Shown: in pieces, positions 6,236-6,999 of the stretch | How positions within the stretch are numbered: position 1 is the first letter of the stretch | Layout of the letters: each line of letters starts with the position of its first letter | NCBI GenBank assembly: GCA_027618625.1 | Contig: JAQCER010000173.1 | Location: 1 to 6,999, forward strand | DNA length: 6,999 nucleotides | Direction: 5' to 3' | Source of the DNA: Verrucomicrobiota bacterium | GTDB taxonomy: Bacteria; Verrucomicrobiota; Verrucomicrobiia; Verrucomicrobiales; DEV007 | Program-made: the position numbers and the translations under genes | Notes under the pieces: generated by a model | What the model was told of the DNA's origin: nothing | The model's input: the letters and a program-made list of their open reading frames with translations, nothing else | Database searches by the model: none

Positions 6236-6999
6236 TCACTTGTTCGCGACGGCTTTTTGAATTTCGATAGGAACGAACTCTGTGATAACAGATCCGTTAC
6301 TGGCATCGTAGAGGCGCACGATTCCATCCGAGCCAGCCGCTGCGAGGCGACTGCCGTCGGGACTGAAGGCGACTGCATAGGCCGTCGATTGCGGCAGATC
6401 GATTTTCGCCAGGGTTTTCACGCTGGCGGCGAAGAACTCGTTCAGTTTTTTGATCTCGTCGCCATTGCGCTCATGGGTCGGCTTGTTCAGGATGTCTTTG
6501 ATCCCGCCCTCTGGCTGGAGCTGCGGATTGATTTCGTGGATCTGCACCCAGCCGTGTCCATCGAGGCTGCTTGCCGCAGCTACCCTGCTGCCACTGCGAC
6601 TGATCGCGACAGAAAACAGGCGCCCCTGCATCTCGGGAAACTCCAGGAGCAGATTGGCGTCGTCACCAATTCTGCGAGCAGTAGTCCGGTGCATCTGATA
6701 CATCTTCGGAACGCCATCGGATCCGCCAACGATGATCTCATCTCGCAGAGGATGGCTGACCACAGCGGCGATGCCACCTTTGAGCGCTTTCGGCGTGATA
6801 GAAGTAATGTTGTCGACAAATCGTTCCGTCGCCACCTCAGTCAACTTGGAAGTCATGTCGCGACCGACCGAAACGATGTAGTCTCCTTTGGTGGAAAAAG
6901 CCGTATCGAACACCCAGTCACTATGGCCGCCCATGAAGAAGACTTGCTTGCCAGTGCCGGCTTCGATCGCCCGCACGGTATTGTCACTGCACCCAAACG
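6236..6999 (-). CDS. WD40-repeat protein, C-terminal part, 5' end outside the window
   Basis: The frame is open to the right edge and reads FGCSDNT before the first in-window GTG (6974-6976). That is the end of a WD40 strand, so the GTG is internal and the gene continues beyond the window. The 254 visible residues contain four recognisable beta-propeller units: HSDWVFDTAF to GRDMTSKL (25-52), a blade with VVSHP and GGSDGVPKMYQM (75-103), a blade with FSVAISRSGSRVAAASS (128-144), and a final one, VAFSPDGSRLAAAGSDG (209-225) with RLYD. A helical charged stretch (about 157-203) separates the last two. WD40 propellers are binding scaffolds. In planctomycetes such proteins often also carry an N-terminal cytochrome-like domain, which cannot be checked here. 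The stop TGA (6236-6238) lies 32 bp before the preferred start of the next gene, and overlaps its alternative starts, which supports one operon. Confidence 0.85.
   Translation of the reverse strand, partial: FGCSDNTVRAIEAGTGKQVFFMGGHSDWVFDTAFSTKGDYIVSVGRDMTSKLTEVATERFVDNITSITPKALKGGIAAVVSHPLRDEIIVGGSDGVPKMYQMHRTTARRIGDDANLLLEFPEMQGRLFSVAISRSGSRVAAASSLDGHGWVQIHEINPQLQPEGGIKDILNKPTHERNGDEIKKLNEFFAASVKTLAKIDLPQSTAYAVAFSPDGSRLAAAGSDGIVRLYDASNGSVITEFVPIEIQKAVANK

Noticed and set aside
6236..6976. Treating the GTG at 6974-6976 as the true start of the WD40 gene
   Set aside because: Seven more in-frame codons to the window edge read FGCSDNT, a typical WD40 strand end that continues straight into the visible protein.
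1..6999. CRISPR array, tRNA, rRNA, toxin-antitoxin or phage-defence system
   Set aside because: No regularly spaced direct repeats, cloverleaf-like segments, rRNA-like sequence or defence-gene motifs were seen by eye.

Overview
The window reads as chromosomal DNA of a planctomycete or a close relative in the PVC group. The main reason is a minus-strand pair of genes of a kind largely confined to that group: a WD40 protein followed by a very large secreted protein with the DUF1549/DUF1553 ('planctomycete cytochrome') architecture. A PcfJ-domain gene, a family also common in these genomes, agrees with this. The assignment rests on family recognition; nothing in the window names a species.

Layout. 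Positions 1-301 hold no convincing gene, but contain several short inverted repeats and a triple TAATC repeat that touches the next start codon. Positions 302-1750 (+) encode a 482-residue PcfJ-like protein. Positions 1751-2198 lie between convergent genes. They hold what looks like the broken C-terminal end of another planctomycete-type gene on the + strand (about 1791-2134) and a hairpin just past the stop of the minus-strand operon. Positions 2199-6203 (-) encode the giant DUF1549/DUF1553 protein. Positions 6236-6999 (-) encode the C-terminal part of a WD40 protein whose start lies beyond the right edge.

How the genes work together. The WD40 gene and the DUF1549/DUF1553 gene are co-directional and about 32 bp apart; an alternative upstream start would make them overlap. 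They are almost certainly one operon read right to left. In these bacteria such pairs are commonly found together, often with a DUF1501 gene. They are thought to act at the cell envelope, possibly in redox or polysaccharide processing, but no member's biochemistry can be inferred here. No DUF1501 gene follows: the operon ends in a gene remnant. The PcfJ-like gene is convergent to this operon and has no conjugation genes beside it.

Most interesting content. The large protein has a nested architecture. DUF1553 is split by about 500 residues. That insert holds a charged coiled coil, a beta-rich domain that is itself split by a second beta-sandwich-like module, and a C-terminal helical segment with three copies of a motif at an exact 20-residue spacing. 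The window shows no CRISPR array, tRNA, rRNA, complete insertion sequence or recognisable defence system.
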